Positions 45,231-53,700 are shown, counted from the first letter of the stretch. The stretch: 64,000 bases of DNA from Inquilinus ginsengisoli_B (GCF_050434925.1 NZ_JBNDJK010000001.1:4526001-4590000); one strand, 5' to 3'. Notes: generated by a model not told the origin, from the sequence alone. Numbers and translations are program-made.

Positions 45231-45542
45231 GAGGTGCGCCAGGCCGATGTGATCTATCTTGAGGAGATCCGCCGTGCCGGCCTGTGCGATGCGATCTGGC
45301 AGGCCTTCGCAGTGCTGCTGCCGGTGCGCACGGTCGGCGTGATGGGCGACGGCCGCACCTACGAGTACGTCTGCGCGCTCCGCGCCGTGACCTCGACCGA
45401 CGGCATGACCGCCGACTACTACCCGTTCGACCACAAGTTCCTGGGCCGGGTCTCGACCCGCATCGTCAACGAGGTCCGCGGCATCAACCGCATCGTCTAC
45501 GACGATACCTCGAAGCCGCCGGGGACGATCGAGTGGGAGTGA
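45231..45542 (+). pseudogene. guaA: Detached 3' end of guaA (GMP synthase C-terminal domain)
   Basis: About 103 codons ending at the TGA at 45540-45542 encode the C-terminal dimerisation domain of GMP synthase. The family end is unmistakable: LPVRTVGVMGDGRTYEYV, FLGRVSTRIVNEVRGI and SKPPGTIEWE. The glutaminase and ATP-pyrophosphatase parts (about 420 residues) are absent; immediately upstream is the unrelated RTX gene stop. No convincing start codon or ribosome site exists, so it should not make enzyme. It is a fragment from a duplication or from integration and loss of an element at the guaA 3' end, a known island insertion site. Confidence 0.8.
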
Positions 45543-45598
45543 CGGATACAGGCGGCGGCAATATCGTAGTTTTGGCGGCGGCTTTCGCTGTCCAGCTG

Positions 45599-46510
45599 CT
45601 ATTCACTACCCGGCCCGGCCTCCTTGGCGTATGCTCCTCCGAGGGCGGCTATTACGAAATCAGTGAATGCGCGTGCTTTAGCGCTTGCCAGCCGTCCCGT
45701 CGGGAAGACCGCCCATAGATCGACAGGGGGAAGCTCCCAGTCCTCCAGCAGGCGGACGACAGCGCCGCTTTCCAGTTCAGGTGCAAACATCCAGTCGGAA
45801 TTCACCGTCAGTCCCATATGGGCGAGTACTGCGGCACGAATGCCCTCCGCCGCACTGACCCGGATGCGGCCGCGTATCACGACCGACGCTTCCGTTCCGT
45901 CCTTGCGAAACATCCAGCTGTTTTCAAGCTGGCTGTAGGCAATCGCCTCGTGTGCCGCGAGGTCTGCCGGCACTGATGGGTTTCCGGCTCGTTCGAGATA
46001 GGCGGGTGTTGCGATGACGGATCGCCGCCCCTGCGCCAGCCGCCTTGCCACCGCTGACGAATCGGAGAGTTGGCCCATTCGCAACGCGACATCGATACCT
46101 TCCGAAACGAGGTCGATGACGCGGTCATCAAGGACGATATCGATCTCCAGGTCGGGATGCCGCGCCAGGAAGGCGGGCAGCCGCGGTAAGACCAGAAGCC
46201 TGGCAAAGGTAGTCGCTGCCGATACTCGCAACCGGCCCTTTAATCCGGCCCCGGCGCCGCGGGCCTCCAACTCCGCTTCGTCAGCCTCCTGGATCACCAT
46301 CTTGGCGCGCTCGTAGAAACGGACACCTGCGCTGGTGGGCGCCAGGCCATGGGTCGAACGAACCAGCAACCGCACCTGCAGCCTATCTTCCAGTTGCGCG
46401 ATCGTCTTTGAGATCGCCGGTTGCCCGACGCCGATATGCCGGGCCGCTCCCGAAAACGAACCCGTCTCCACCACCCGCACGAAAGCGGCCATTGCCTGCA
46501 GTCTGTCCAT
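45599..46510 (-). CDS. LysR-family transcriptional regulator
   Basis: 303-residue regulator. The N-terminal winged helix (MDRLQAMAAFVRVVETGSFS, GVGQPAISKTIAQLEDRL) is complete, and a periplasmic-binding-like effector domain starts near residue 90 (GRLRVSAATTFARLLVLPRL). It diverges from the GST gene, and its start codon lies inside a 14-bp perfect palindrome, so it very likely controls the cluster from GST onward and itself. The inducer is unknown. Codon use and lower GC match the GST/crotonase/peroxiredoxin/SDR genes rather than the flanking core genes, consistent with the set having moved together. Confidence 0.9.
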   Translation of the reverse strand: MDRLQAMAAFVRVVETGSFSGAARHIGVGQPAISKTIAQLEDRLQVRLLVRSTHGLAPTSAGVRFYERAKMVIQEADEAELEARGAGAGLKGRLRVSAATTFARLLVLPRLPAFLARHPDLEIDIVLDDRVIDLVSEGIDVALRMGQLSDSSAVARRLAQGRRSVIATPAYLERAGNPSVPADLAAHEAIAYSQLENSWMFRKDGTEASVVIRGRIRVSAAEGIRAAVLAHMGLTVNSDWMFAPELESGAVVRLLEDWELPPVDLWAVFPTGRLASAKARAFTDFVIAALGGAYAKEAGPGSE

Positions 46511-46542
46511 ATTGCTTATTCTCCAGAGGAATAAGCAATATG
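46508..46542. promoter_or_regulatory. 14-bp perfect palindrome, probable LysR operator
   Basis: CATATTGCTTATTC, a 7-base spacer and GAATAAGCAATATG. The core fits the T-N11-A rule of LysR-type sites (ATTGCTTATTC...GAATAAGCAAT). The left end is the LysR start codon itself. The site lies between the divergent LysR and GST genes, 80 bases before the latter. Confidence 0.7.
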
Positions 46543-46622
46543 GCTTCAAAGCGCCTGCCGCAATACCAAAGGAATGGCCATACCCTCTCCAACGACGATG
46601 AACACGTCCGACGGAGACAGAA

Positions 46623-47255
46623 ATGATCGAAGTACACGCCTTCGCCACGCCCAACAGCGTCAAAGTACCCATTGCGTTGGAAGAGATTGAGCTGGCCTAC
46701 GCACTGAAGCCGGTCAATGTCCGCGAGGGGGTGCAGAGGGCCCCCGCCTTCATGGTTCTCAATCCCAACGGCAAGGTGCCGGTGCTGGTTGATCACGTCG
46801 ATGGTGAACGACTCGTCCTGACGGAAAGCGCCGCCATCCTCGTCTACCTGGCGGAGAAGACCGGCAAGCTCCTGCCGGAGCGTGGCGCCGCCCGCGCCCG
46901 TGTCTTCGAGCAGCTTTTCTTTCACGCCTCGGGCATGAGCCCCGCTTTCGGCAACGCCGGCTTCTTCAAGCGTTCGTCGCCCGAGCCGCAGCCGATCGCC
47001 GAGGCCCGCTTTACCGGCGAGGCAGAGCGTATTCTCGGTCTTCTCGACTCAAAGCTGGCCAATCAGGCCTTCGCAGCCGGTGACGATTTCACAATTGCCG
47101 ACGTCGCCCACTTCGCCTGGCTGTGGCGTCGCCAGTTCCTCGGCCTGACCCTCGACGGTCGACCCAACCTTTCCCGCTGGTACGACGCCGTGGCCGACCG
47201 CCCGGCCGTCCAGCGGGCCATCGCTCGCGTCGAAGCCCTCGTGCCCGCCGCCTGA
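46623..47255 (+). CDS. Glutathione S-transferase family protein
   Basis: 210 residues with an N-terminal thioredoxin-like domain (IEVHAFATPNSVKVPIALEE, then NPNGKVPVLVD with cis-Pro and LTESAAILVYLAEKTG for the glutathione glutamyl group) and a C-terminal helical domain (FTIADVAHFAWLW, the N-capping box). It resembles the Yfc/Yghu-like bacterial GSTs rather than a dedicated drug GST. It is the first gene of a plus-strand cluster controlled by the divergent LysR gene; GGAGA precedes the start. A role in detoxifying an electrophile, or as thiol reductase with the peroxiredoxin two genes on, is inference. Confidence 0.88.
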   Translation: MIEVHAFATPNSVKVPIALEEIELAYALKPVNVREGVQRAPAFMVLNPNGKVPVLVDHVDGERLVLTESAAILVYLAEKTGKLLPERGAARARVFEQLFFHASGMSPAFGNAGFFKRSSPEPQPIAEARFTGEAERILGLLDSKLANQAFAAGDDFTIADVAHFAWLWRRQFLGLTLDGRPNLSRWYDAVADRPAVQRAIARVEALVPAA

Positions 47256-47301
47256 TCCTCCCTAAAACAGCCGCCCAACTCAAGGCAGCAGGAGAACCAC
47301 C

Positions 47302-48072
47302 ATGTCCAATTTCAATATCTACAAGGATTCCTTCGCCAATGCCCGTCTGATGCGCTCGGAAAGCGGCGTATTGGAGGTCGCGCTGCATACCAATGGGAGC
47401 AAGCTCGTCTTCAACGGCCATACCCACGAGCAATTCGTCGATCTCTTCCATCAGATCGGCGCCGACGCTGACAACCGCGTCGTGATCCTCACCGGTTCAG
47501 GCGACGCCTTCATGGACGCGATCAGTCCTGAGGGCTTCGATTTCTTCTCGCCGCGCGGCTACGACAAGATCTTCCGCGAGGGCAGGAAAGTCCTCATGAA
47601 CATCCTAGATATCGAAGTGCCGCTGATCGCCGCTCTGAACGGGGCCGTGCTGCTGCATTCCGAATATGCGCTTCTTGCCGACATCGTGTTGGCGACGCCG
47701 GAGACGGTCTTCCAGGACAAGCCGCATTTCGACTTCGGCATCGTACCAGGTGATGGCGTCAATCTGCTCTGGCCGGAAGTGATCGGCAGCGTTCGCGGCC
47801 GCTATTTCATCCTCACCCGGCAGGTGCTCGACGCGGAGACCGCCAAGGACTGGGGCGCGGTAAACGAGATCGTCCCTGCCGACCGGCTCCTTGCGCGTGC
47901 CCATGAGATCGCTGAGGGCCTTGCCGCCCTGCCGCCGCTGACAAGCCGGTACACCCGCATCGCGCTGACCCAGAAGCTGCGCCGGATCATCGACGAAGGG
48001 GCCGGCTACGGGCTCGCGCTCGAAGGGATCAGCGCCGCCGAGGTTGCCCGCTCGATGGCAGCCAATGGCTGA
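47302..48072 (+). CDS. Crotonase-fold hydrolase similar to 6-oxocamphor hydrolase
   Basis: 256-residue crotonase superfamily protein. The usual CoA-binding GxGGG oxyanion segment is not typical; instead the sequence FQDKPHFDFGIVPGDGVNLL followed by GRYFILTRQVLDAETAKDWG strongly resembles 6-oxocamphor hydrolase, which cleaves beta-diketones. The His in VLLHSEY, the His in KPHF, the Asp in PGDG and the Glu in LALEG sit where that enzyme has catalytic residues, from memory of its structure. A CoA-independent C-C hydrolase is therefore more likely than enoyl-CoA hydratase. It is 46 bases downstream of GST with a clear AGGAG site. Confidence 0.75.
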   Translation: MSNFNIYKDSFANARLMRSESGVLEVALHTNGSKLVFNGHTHEQFVDLFHQIGADADNRVVILTGSGDAFMDAISPEGFDFFSPRGYDKIFREGRKVLMNILDIEVPLIAALNGAVLLHSEYALLADIVLATPETVFQDKPHFDFGIVPGDGVNLLWPEVIGSVRGRYFILTRQVLDAETAKDWGAVNEIVPADRLLARAHEIAEGLAALPPLTSRYTRIALTQKLRRIIDEGAGYGLALEGISAAEVARSMAANG

Positions 48073-48120
48073 TCACCGCCGGATCCTCATCGAGAATTTC
48101 AAACCTAACGGAGAACCCTC

Positions 48121-48795
48121 ATGACACTGCAATCCAAGCTCGACGCCTTCAAGGCCGATTTCGAAGCCGGCAAGCCGCCTTATAACGTTCCCTATTCTGT
48201 AATCGAGACGATGCACCGCGCGACCGCCGAGTTGATCGCTTCCGGTGTCGCCCAGCGGGCACTGCAGGCCGGCGACCGGCTGCCTGCTTTCACGCTCTCA
48301 GATCCGGAAGGCAACTTAGTGTCGTCCATCGATCTGCTTGCGCTCGGACCGCTGGTCATCAGTTTCTATCGCGGCGTCTGGTGCCCCTACTGCAACATGG
48401 AGCTTCAGGCGCTGCAGGAAACCTTGCCGCGGTTTGAGGCCCTCGGCGCGAGCCTCGTGGCGATCTCGCCGCAGAACCCGGTGAACAGCCGGAAGTCCGT
48501 CCGCCAGAACAAGCTGACTTTCCCGATCCTCTCGGATCCGCACAACGATGTCGCGGCGGCCTTCGGCCTGCGCTTCGACCTGCCGGACTATCTGATGGAC
48601 CTCTACAAATCGCTGAAGAATGACCTGCCGGCGTTCAACGGTGATGCGAGTTGGACGTTGCCCATGCCGGCCCGCTTCGTCGTCGGCCAGGACGGAATCA
48701 TCCTCTATGCCGAGGTGAACCCGGACTACACCCACCGTCCCGAGCCGGAAGACATGCTGCCGGCGCTGCGCCGCGCCGCCAGCGTCGCCGCCTGA
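48121..48795 (+). CDS. Peroxiredoxin-like (AhpC/TSA) protein
   Basis: 224-residue thioredoxin-fold protein of the redoxin/AhpC-TSA class. The active-site region is ISFYRGVWCPYCNMELQALQ (about residue 85), with a CPYC pair instead of the classical single peroxidatic Cys in PxxxTxxC, as in the peroxiredoxin-like subgroup. VAISPQNPVNSR and the AAFGLRFDLPDYL extension follow. It probably reduces peroxides or disulfides. It is third gene in the LysR-linked cluster, 48 bases after the crotonase gene. Confidence 0.85.
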   Translation: MTLQSKLDAFKADFEAGKPPYNVPYSVIETMHRATAELIASGVAQRALQAGDRLPAFTLSDPEGNLVSSIDLLALGPLVISFYRGVWCPYCNMELQALQETLPRFEALGASLVAISPQNPVNSRKSVRQNKLTFPILSDPHNDVAAAFGLRFDLPDYLMDLYKSLKNDLPAFNGDASWTLPMPARFVVGQDGIILYAEVNPDYTHRPEPEDMLPALRRAASVAA

Positions 48796-48812
48796 TCGAA
48801 ACCCGTTCAACA

Positions 48813-48839
48813 GGCCCCGCGCCTTGAAGGAGCGGGGCC
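48813..48839. repeat. Hairpin between the peroxiredoxin and SDR genes
   Basis: GGCCCCGC and GCGGGGCC surround 11 bases and end 12 bases before the SDR start codon. No T-run follows, so it is more likely to affect mRNA stability or translation of the SDR gene than to terminate. Confidence 0.4.
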
Positions 48840-48851
48840 GAAGGATGCCCC

Positions 48852-49565
48852 ATGAAACGAACCTTCCTGATTACCGGTGCCAGCAAGGGCATCGGGCTCG
48901 CATTGTCACACCGCCTCGCAAGGCAGGGACACGCAGTCGTCGGCATTGCGCGCAATCGATCCGGAGGCTTCCCCGGCGAACTCCACTCGCTCGACCTCGG
49001 CGATCCGGCCTCCGGCGACAAGCTCGCGACAATCATCCGGGACGCTAGAGTCGACGGCGTCGTCAACAATGTCGGCCTCGTGCGCGCGGCGCCGCTCGGC
49101 GATATCGCTGTCGCGACACTCGAAGAAGTCATGCGCGTCAATTTGCATCCGGCGCTGGTCGCGACGCAGGCAGCCCTTCCAGACATGCGCTCAAGCGGAT
49201 GGGGAAGGATCGTCAACGTCTCAAGCCTCACTGTGCTCGGCAGCATCGAGCGCACGAGCTATGCCGCGGCCAAGGCGGCTCTCGTGAGCTTCACACGAAG
49301 CTGGGCTCTGGAACTTGCTGCCACGGGCATCACGGTCAACGCTGTTTCGCCTGGGCCGACCGAGACTGAACTGTTCCGGGCGAACAACGCTCCTGGGAGC
49401 GAGGGGGAGGCACGCTATCTCGCGGGCGTTCCGATGTGCCGCTTCGGCAAGCCGGAGGAGATCGCCGCGGCAGTCGCCTTTCTTCTATCTGACGACGCAG
49501 CTTTCATGACCGGTCAGACACTGCATGTCGATGGCGGCGCTTCGATCGGTAAGCTGTCATTATGA
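48852..49565 (+). CDS. SDR family oxidoreductase
   Basis: 237-residue classical short-chain dehydrogenase. TGASKGIG (8-15) binds NAD(P), NNVG lies in the VDGVVNNVG segment, catalytic Ser is in NVSSLT and Tyr/Lys in TSYAAAKAA, and the C-terminus is of the usual FMTGQTLHVDGGAS form. The substrate is unknown; in this cluster it may oxidise or reduce the diketone or alcohol that the crotonase-like hydrolase handles. It is the last gene of the LysR-linked set and is followed by the IS remnant. Confidence 0.88.
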   Translation: MKRTFLITGASKGIGLALSHRLARQGHAVVGIARNRSGGFPGELHSLDLGDPASGDKLATIIRDARVDGVVNNVGLVRAAPLGDIAVATLEEVMRVNLHPALVATQAALPDMRSSGWGRIVNVSSLTVLGSIERTSYAAAKAALVSFTRSWALELAATGITVNAVSPGPTETELFRANNAPGSEGEARYLAGVPMCRFGKPEEIAAAVAFLLSDDAAFMTGQTLHVDGGASIGKLSL

Positions 49566-49671
49566 TGCAGTTGAAGTGCTCGATCCGCCGACGCGCCAAA
49601 AATGAATCCCATCTGATCTAAGGGGTCGCTACAAGAGCAGGACGTAGGCGCCCGGACTCCATGAACAAGCC

Positions 49672-50480
49672 GGGAGCCTGTCACGTTCACGGCCTTGCGG
49701 GTCGCCAGCGGTGAGCGTAGCGGTGGCCATGACCCCGCCTTGCTATTCCGGTTATCGCTTTCCATCCGACGTGATCCAGCGCGCCGTCTGGATGTATCTC
49801 CGCTTCACCCTGAGCTACCATGACATCGAGGATCTGCTCGCCGAGCGCGGCATCGAGGTGACGTACGAGACGATCCATCGATGGGTGAATGCGTTCGGCC
49901 CGATGATCGCCGGCGCCTCCGCGCGAAACGGCCAGCGCCGCACCGGCGCTGGCACCTCGACGAGATGTTCGTCCGGATCGGCGGCAAGTCGATGTATCTC
50001 TGGCGGGCCGTCGATGCCGAAGGTGAGGTGCTCGAGGTGCTGGTGCGGGCCAGACGGGACGCGGCTGCCGCCCGCAAGCTGATGCGCAAGCTCCTCCGGA
50101 GGCAGGGGATCGCTCCAACCGCCTGGATCACCGACAAGTGTCCGGCCTACGGCGCGGCGCTTCGTGATCTGCGGCCGGACGGCATCCCCCACCTTCGAGG
50201 CAAGCGCCTGAACAACCGAGCCGAAAGCTCGCACGTCCCGGTCCGGCGACGGGAGCACAAGCAGCAGCGGTTCAAATCGGCCACCTCGGCGCAACGGTTC
50301 CTGTCTTTGCACGCCGCGACCTACAACACCTTCAACCTCGGCCGTCATCTCACCACCGCCCGCACGCACCGCCGCTTTCGCGCCAAGGCGCTTGCGGCAT
50401 GGCGGGATGCGGCTGGGGTCGCGGCCTGACCTGGCGGATGCCGGCCTAATCGCGGCCACGCTCGACAACGTGACAAGCCC
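49672..50480 (+). mobile_element. IS6-type insertion sequence, degenerate
   Basis: An element of about 0.8 kb with one transposase gene occupying nearly all of it, as in IS6 family elements. Candidate ends are GGGAGCCTGTCACGTT (49672-49687) and the inverted AACGTGACAAGCCC (50467-50480); they match imperfectly with a two-base gap, so the exact borders are uncertain. No clear target duplication was identified. It separates the acquired-looking cluster from a broken hypothetical gene. Confidence 0.6.
49729..50429 (+). pseudogene. IS6-family transposase with a frameshift
   Basis: DDE transposase of about 233 residues in two frames. The first frame supplies YRFPSDVIQRAVWMYLRFTL, the helix-turn-helix SYHDIEDLLAERGIEVTYET and HRWVNAFGPMIA. 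A -1 shift around 49900-49910 is needed to continue into RAKRPAPHRRWHLDEMFVRI (first catalytic Asp), AWITDKCPAYGAAL (second Asp) and RAESSHVPVRRREHKQQRF (Glu). All three acidic residues are intact, so only one indel separates it from a working gene. A programmed shift is possible but is not usual in this family. Confidence 0.75.
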
Positions 50481-50483
50481 TTC

Positions 50484-50907
50484 CCCGCGGCTCGGACTGA
50501 CCGCAGGCACCGGCGGCGCAACCTGGTCCGGCGCATCCTCAAGGAGGCGATCGAGGCCGAGGAGGCCGCCGAAGCCGAAGCCTGTAAGCTCGACATCGAC
50601 GAGCAGGACCGGCGTGACGACCTGCTGTTCGAGTTGGAGCGCCGGCTGCAGGAGGACGACGCCGAGGACACCGGCGAACTTCCGGTCGGCGAGGTCGTCG
50701 CCCGGTTCTGCCCGGGAGCTCGGCATCGTGCCGGACTGGGCCAGGTGGCAGGCCGAGACCTGGGCGGTCGAGGAGAGCGGACACCCGCAATCGCCTTATG
50801 CGCAGGCCCCCTTCGCCCGGCCGCCCGATGCCCGCCCCGCAGAAGCGGGCACCCCGGCAGGCTCCAAGCGCCGCGGCGCTCCGGCGGCGAAACCGGACAG
50901 CAGCTGA
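50484..50907 (+). pseudogene. Broken hypothetical gene downstream of the IS
   Basis: One frame gives NLVRRILKEAIEAEEAAEAE then DDLLFELERRLQEDD and PVGEVVARF up to about 50710. The sense then continues in the +1 frame with ARELGIVPDWARWQAETWAV and a Pro/Ala-rich tail ending at TGA 50905-50907. Together they would make a ~140-residue acidic, helical protein with a frameshift in the middle and no clear start. No family is recognised. The IS lies immediately upstream and may have removed the 5' end. Confidence 0.45.
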
Positions 50908-51051
50908 GCGCCGGCGCGACGTCGAGCCATCGACAGGACGCCCGGCATTTCGGAGCTCCTTCCTTTCCCCTCGGGAGGAGCCCGAAAAGGTCTCGCGGGC
51001 GGAGACTCGATCATTCCCCGGCATTGACAGGCCGGCAGGGCGGGTCCAGTG

Positions 51052-51092
51052 TTTGTCCACAAAATGGATAGATCGTCCATAATGTGGACAAA
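51052..51092. promoter_or_regulatory. Large nested palindrome, probable IclR operator
   Basis: The outer arms TTTGTCCACA and TGTGGACAAA (10 bp, perfect) enclose an inner ATGGA...TCCAT pair, centred near 51072 and ending 16 bases before the cupin start. A TTGACA hexamer (51024-51029) stands just upstream. The last gene of the operon encodes an IclR-family repressor, the obvious candidate to bind here. Confidence 0.65.
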
Positions 51093-51108
51093 TCCGGAGG
51101 AATGCGTC

Positions 51109-51630
51109 ATGCCAGCCGACGCCGACACTAGGCGGATGCCCTACCAGTATCCGAACCCGCCCGAAGCGCTGCGGGACATCGTCGTGCCCCACGCCGTGCC
51201 GCAGGATGAGCGGGTCTGGGTGCCGCAGGCCGAGAATGTCTGGTTCCGGCCGCTTTGCCTCAACATCTCGAGCGGTTACTGGATGAACCTGCTGCGGGTT
51301 CGCAAGGCCGGCGTGCTCAGCCGCCACCGCCATCCCGGGCCGGTGCACGGCTTCGTGCTGAAGGGCAGCTGGCGCTACCTCGAGCATGACTGGGTCGCCA
51401 CCGAGGGCAGCTACGTGTTCGAGCCGCCGGGCGAGACCCACACCCTGGTGGTCGACGAGGATGTCGAAGAGATGATCACCTATTTCCAGGTCAACGGCGT
51501 CATGTATTACGTCGACCCCTGGGGCAAGCACACCGGCTACGAGGACGTGTTCACCAAGCTGGACATGTGCCGCAAGCACTACGCCGAAGCCGGCCTGGGT
51601 GCGGATTACGTCGATCAGTTCATCCGCTGA
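51109..51630 (+). CDS. Cupin protein of the 2,4'-dihydroxyacetophenone dioxygenase type
   Basis: 173-residue single-domain cupin. Metal ligands are suggested by LSRHRHPGPVHGFVLKGSWR (His-x-His...His, Gly-rich) and PPGETHTLVV, and the family-specific start NVWFRPLCLNISSGYWMNLL is present. Characterised relatives are iron dioxygenases cleaving aromatic side-chain C-C bonds, but most members are uncharacterised. The ATG at 51109 has GGAGGAA; an in-frame ATG at 51049 would put the operator inside the gene and is rejected. It is the first gene of the cupin-MFS-SDR-IclR operon. Confidence 0.8.
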   Translation: MPADADTRRMPYQYPNPPEALRDIVVPHAVPQDERVWVPQAENVWFRPLCLNISSGYWMNLLRVRKAGVLSRHRHPGPVHGFVLKGSWRYLEHDWVATEGSYVFEPPGETHTLVVDEDVEEMITYFQVNGVMYYVDPWGKHTGYEDVFTKLDMCRKHYAEAGLGADYVDQFIR

Positions 51631-51679
51631 TCGCGCCGCCCGAGAAGCCAGAATATCCCGAGTTCGAGGAAACCGTCTC

Positions 51680-52981
51680 ATGTCATCCGGCAAGCCGCCA
51701 CGGATCCGCCGGATCCAGTGGATCGCCGTCGCCTTCCTGACCGCGGCCGGCATCGTCAACTATCTCGACCGCAGCACCCTCTCGATCGCCAATCACGACA
51801 TCTCCGGCGAGCTCGGCCTGTCCGGCACACAGATGGGGCTGCTGCTCTCCGCCTTCTCTTGGGCCTATGCCTTCTCGCAGCTGCCGGTCGGGGCGATGCT
51901 CGACCGCTTCGGCGCCCGCATCATGCTTGGCGCCGGCATGTTCTTCTGGTCGCTGGCGCAGCTGGCCGGCGGGCTGGCGCAGTCGCTGGGCCAGCTGATC
52001 GGCACTAGGGCCGTGCTCGGCGTGGGCGAGGCGCCGCAGTTCCCGGCCGGGGCCAAGGTGATCAGCGAATGGTTCCCGATGCGCGAGCGCGGCATGCCGA
52101 CCGGGATCTTCATCGCCTCCTCCTGCATCGGCCCCGCCATCGCGCCGCCGATCCTGACCGCGATCATGCTGGGCTTCGGCTGGCGCCCGATGTTCATCCT
52201 GATGGGCGTGCTCGGCGTGATCGTCGCCGTCGGCTGGTACCTGGTCTACCGCAACCGCGGCGAGACGGCGCTGACCGAGACCGAGCGCTCCTTCCTGGAT
52301 GACGGCCGCCCGGCGCAGGCCAGGCCGCAGCAGAGCTTCGCCGACTGGGCCGGGCTATTCGCGAACCGCACCACCTGGGGCATGGTGCTGGGCTTCATGG
52401 GCGTGATCTACATGGTCTGGCTGTATCTGACCTGGCTGCCCGGCTATCTGGAGCATGAGCGGCATCTCAGCATCGCCCGCACCGGCTGGGTGGTGGTCAT
52501 CCCCTATCTCGTCGGCGCGCTCGGCATGCTCTGCTCCGGCAAGGTCGCGGATGTCCTGCTGGCCCGCGGCGTCGGGGCGGTCGCCAGCCGGAAATGGCCG
52601 ATGGCGGCGGGGCTGGTCGGCGGCGCGGTCTTCACCCTGCCGGCGGCCTATACGCCGAGCGTGACCCTGGCCGTGGTCTACATCTCGCTGGCCATGTTCT
52701 GCATCAACTACGCTAGCTCCACCGCCTGGATGCTGGTCAGCGCCGCGGCACCGTCGCGCCAGGTGGCGTCGCTCGGCAGCATCCAGAATTTCGGCGGCTA
52801 TTTCGCCGGCTCCTTCGCGCCGATCGTCACCGGCTTCGTGCTCGACCGGACCGGCTCCTTCGTCAACGCCCTGCTGATCAGCGCCGCCGTCGCCGCGGTC
52901 GCCGCCGTGGCGCTGGTGGTGCTGGTGCGGAACCCGATCGAGGACCGGGCGGCGGCAAGCCCGGAGGGGAGATTCGCATGA
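51680..52981 (+). CDS. MFS transporter, anion:cation symporter family
   Basis: 433-residue, 12-helix inner-membrane transporter. NYLDRSTLSIANHDI in helix 1, MLDRFGARIMLG between helices 2 and 3 and GVGEAPQFPAGAKVISEWFP are typical of the ACS family that takes up hexuronates, galactonate, phthalate and similar organic anions with a proton. The ATG at 51680 follows GAGGAAA. The stop overlaps the SDR start (ATGA), so uptake and metabolism are coupled. The substrate is presumably the acid handled by the cupin and SDR. Confidence 0.88.
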   Translation: MSSGKPPRIRRIQWIAVAFLTAAGIVNYLDRSTLSIANHDISGELGLSGTQMGLLLSAFSWAYAFSQLPVGAMLDRFGARIMLGAGMFFWSLAQLAGGLAQSLGQLIGTRAVLGVGEAPQFPAGAKVISEWFPMRERGMPTGIFIASSCIGPAIAPPILTAIMLGFGWRPMFILMGVLGVIVAVGWYLVYRNRGETALTETERSFLDDGRPAQARPQQSFADWAGLFANRTTWGMVLGFMGVIYMVWLYLTWLPGYLEHERHLSIARTGWVVVIPYLVGALGMLCSGKVADVLLARGVGAVASRKWPMAAGLVGGAVFTLPAAYTPSVTLAVVYISLAMFCINYASSTAWMLVSAAAPSRQVASLGSIQNFGGYFAGSFAPIVTGFVLDRTGSFVNALLISAAVAAVAAVALVVLVRNPIEDRAAASPEGRFA

Positions 52982-53700
52982 CCTTCCAGCCCGATCTCTT
53001 CGCCGGCCGCACGGCGCTCGTCTCCGGCGGGACCCAGGGCATCGGCGCCGCCATCGCGGCCGAGCTCGCAAGGCTGGGGGCGACCGTGACCGCCGCCGGC
53101 CTGGTCCCGGCCGCGGGCGCCGAGCCGCCGAAGGGCGCGCTTCTGGCCGAGCTCGACGTCACCGACGGCGCGGCGGTCGAGGCGCTGGTCGGCGGGCTCG
53201 GCCGGCTGGACATCCTGGTCAACTGCGCCGGGGTGATCCGCCGCGGGGCGGAACATGATCCGGCGGTGTTCGAGCAGGTGCTGGCGGTCAACCTGACCGG
53301 CACGATGCGGCTCTGCGCCGCCGCCCGGCCGCGGCTAGCGCAGACGAAAGGCTGCATCGTCAACACCGCCTCGATGCTCAGCTTCTTCGGCGGCGGGCTG
53401 GTTCCGGGCTACAGCGCCAGCAAGGGCGGGGTGCTGCAGCTGACCAAGTCGCTCGCCATCGCCTATGCCGAGGACGGCATCCGGGTGAACGCGGTGGCGC
53501 CGGGCTGGATCGCCACGCCGCTGACCCAGGCGCTGCAGGACGATCCGGCGCGCTCAGGCGCCATCCTCGGCCGCACCCCGATGGGCCGCTGGGGCCGGCC
53601 GGAGGAGGTGGCCCAGGCCGTCACCTTCCTGTGCAGCCCGGCTGCCGCCTTCATCACCGGCGTGGCGCTGCCGGTCGATGGCGGCTATCTCGTCGCCTGA
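52978..53700 (+). CDS. SDR family oxidoreductase of the catabolic operon
   Basis: 240-residue classical SDR. The nucleotide motif is SGGTQGIG (16-23), NCAG is in LVNCAGVIRRG, the catalytic Ser is in NTASMLSFFGG, and Tyr/Lys lie in GYSASKGGVLQL. The C-terminus (FITGVALPVDGGYLVA) is standard. It belongs to the broad group of sugar-acid and polyol dehydrogenases. It is translationally coupled to the MFS gene and followed 18 bases later by the IclR gene. Confidence 0.88.
   Translation: MTFQPDLFAGRTALVSGGTQGIGAAIAAELARLGATVTAAGLVPAAGAEPPKGALLAELDVTDGAAVEALVGGLGRLDILVNCAGVIRRGAEHDPAVFEQVLAVNLTGTMRLCAAARPRLAQTKGCIVNTASMLSFFGGGLVPGYSASKGGVLQLTKSLAIAYAEDGIRVNAVAPGWIATPLTQALQDDPARSGAILGRTPMGRWGRPEEVAQAVTFLCSPAAAFITGVALPVDGGYLVA

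Noticed and set aside
51049..51108. Earlier start of the cupin gene at 51049
   Set aside because: It would place the nested palindrome inside the coding region; the ATG at 51109 has GGAGGAA and matches the family start.
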